Assembly (NCBI RefSeq): GCF_002632875.1
Contig: NZ_NJCX01000006.1
Coordinates: forward strand, 118,935-182,934
Length of the DNA stretch: 64,000 nucleotides
From: Xenorhabdus kozodoii
Lineage (GTDB): Bacteria; Pseudomonadota; Gammaproteobacteria; Enterobacterales; Enterobacteriaceae
Direction of reading: 5' to 3'
Positions 63,756 through 64,000 of this stretch are shown piece by piece. Made by a program: the position numbers and the translations under genes. The notes beneath the pieces were generated by a model. That model ran no database searches and was not told the DNA's origin. It saw only the letters and a list, made by a program, of their open reading frames with translations. The first letter of the stretch is position 1. Each line of letters starts with the position of its first letter.

Positions 63756-64000
63756 TCAAGAGAAATTAATTGCAAATTTGTCGCCATAACCCGCCAATAA
63801 CGTATTTAACTCATAGTCCATTGTTTCCTGAGTCCAAGTAATAAAACGTCGCCAGTGGTATTTGGCCTGTCTCCAGACGATTTCAATCAGATTCAGCTCT
63901 CGGCTGTAGGTGGGAAGGTAAAGTAAAAACAGGTTGTGCTCCTGTAACCCGCGACGTTCTATTTTTTTCTCGATCCCATGGTGAATACGCGCATTATCTA
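63756..64000 (-). mobile_element. IS630-family transposase, C-terminal part (continues outside window)
   Basis: On the minus strand the frame entering at 64000 and ending at TGA 63756 reads DNARIHHGIEKKIE, then FLLYLPTYSRELNLIEIVWRQAKYHWRRF, about 81 codons. This is the end of the DDE domain of IS630/ISXO-like transposases: second Asp in DNARIH and the final Glu in LNLIE. The usual P of YSPELN is R here. The rest of the gene lies beyond the window, so intactness cannot be judged. Confidence 0.85.

Overview
The window looks like a chromosomal segment of an insect- or nematode-associated member of the Morganellaceae, most likely Xenorhabdus or Photorhabdus. The housekeeping genes are clearly enterobacterial: the mlc-bioD2 pair, ynfD, ynfB, ydfG, fnr next to uspE, and an aga/kba operon. 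These blocks are interrupted by many accessory genes, by three copies of a ~103-bp palindromic repeat, and by degraded genes. No rRNA, tRNA or CRISPR array was recognised.

Layout. 1-3.1 kb: the 3' part of mlc, bioD2, two small periplasmic proteins (ynfD, ynfB) and ydfG. 3.2-8.3 kb: orphan genes, decayed fragments (one from an aadA-type aminoglycoside nucleotidyltransferase), an Old Yellow Enzyme, an ASCH protein and an omega-amino acid transaminase. 8.5-11.1 kb: a DUF2946 protein and an OprC-like copper TonB receptor. 11.1-16.5 kb: a PecS/PecM-like divergent pair with a flavin reductase, then a GNAT-MFS pair divergent from an XRE regulator. 17.2-20.3 kb: a subtilisin-type autotransporter protease.

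20.4-28.3 kb is a tight minus-strand operon matching, gene by gene, the dapdiamide (2,3-diaminopropionate dipeptide antibiotic) pathway: ddaA, ddaB, a truncated ddaC, a truncated ddaE, ddaF, ddaG, ddaH and a transporter. The NRPS gene ddaD and the adjoining parts of ddaC and ddaE are missing at one junction. The surviving genes should still make 2,3-diaminopropionate, attach and amidate fumarate, and ligate a second amino acid. The epoxide-forming branch is lost.

28.4-35.6 kb: a broken MFS gene, a tyrosine-decarboxylase-like enzyme, an orphan DmsC-like membrane anchor, fnr and uspE. 35.6-38.5 kb is a small AT-rich island flanked by two copies of the kbaY 3' end. It carries an MFS exporter and an unusual protein joining an HExxH (putative 2-oxoglutarate-dependent peptide beta-hydroxylase) domain to a carboxymuconolactone-decarboxylase domain; its 5' end appears frameshifted. 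38.5-45.3 kb: a galactosamine PTS and tagatose-bisphosphate aldolase operon under AgaR. 45.6-48.1 kb: a tyrosine recombinase and an ExoY/edema-factor-like nucleotidyl cyclase toxin with all six catalytic positions present. 48.1-55.4 kb: an amine/GABA catabolic operon (aldehyde dehydrogenase, GabT, TAT-exported amine oxidase, GntR regulator, stand-alone Cache sensor). 55.6-63.0 kb: two export systems, an ABC-2 transporter and a translationally coupled MacAB/TolC-like tetrad. Divergent from these is a gene for a small secreted two-cysteine protein. The window ends inside an IS630-family transposase.

All functions are inferred from reading motifs and recalled family sequences; no database search was run.
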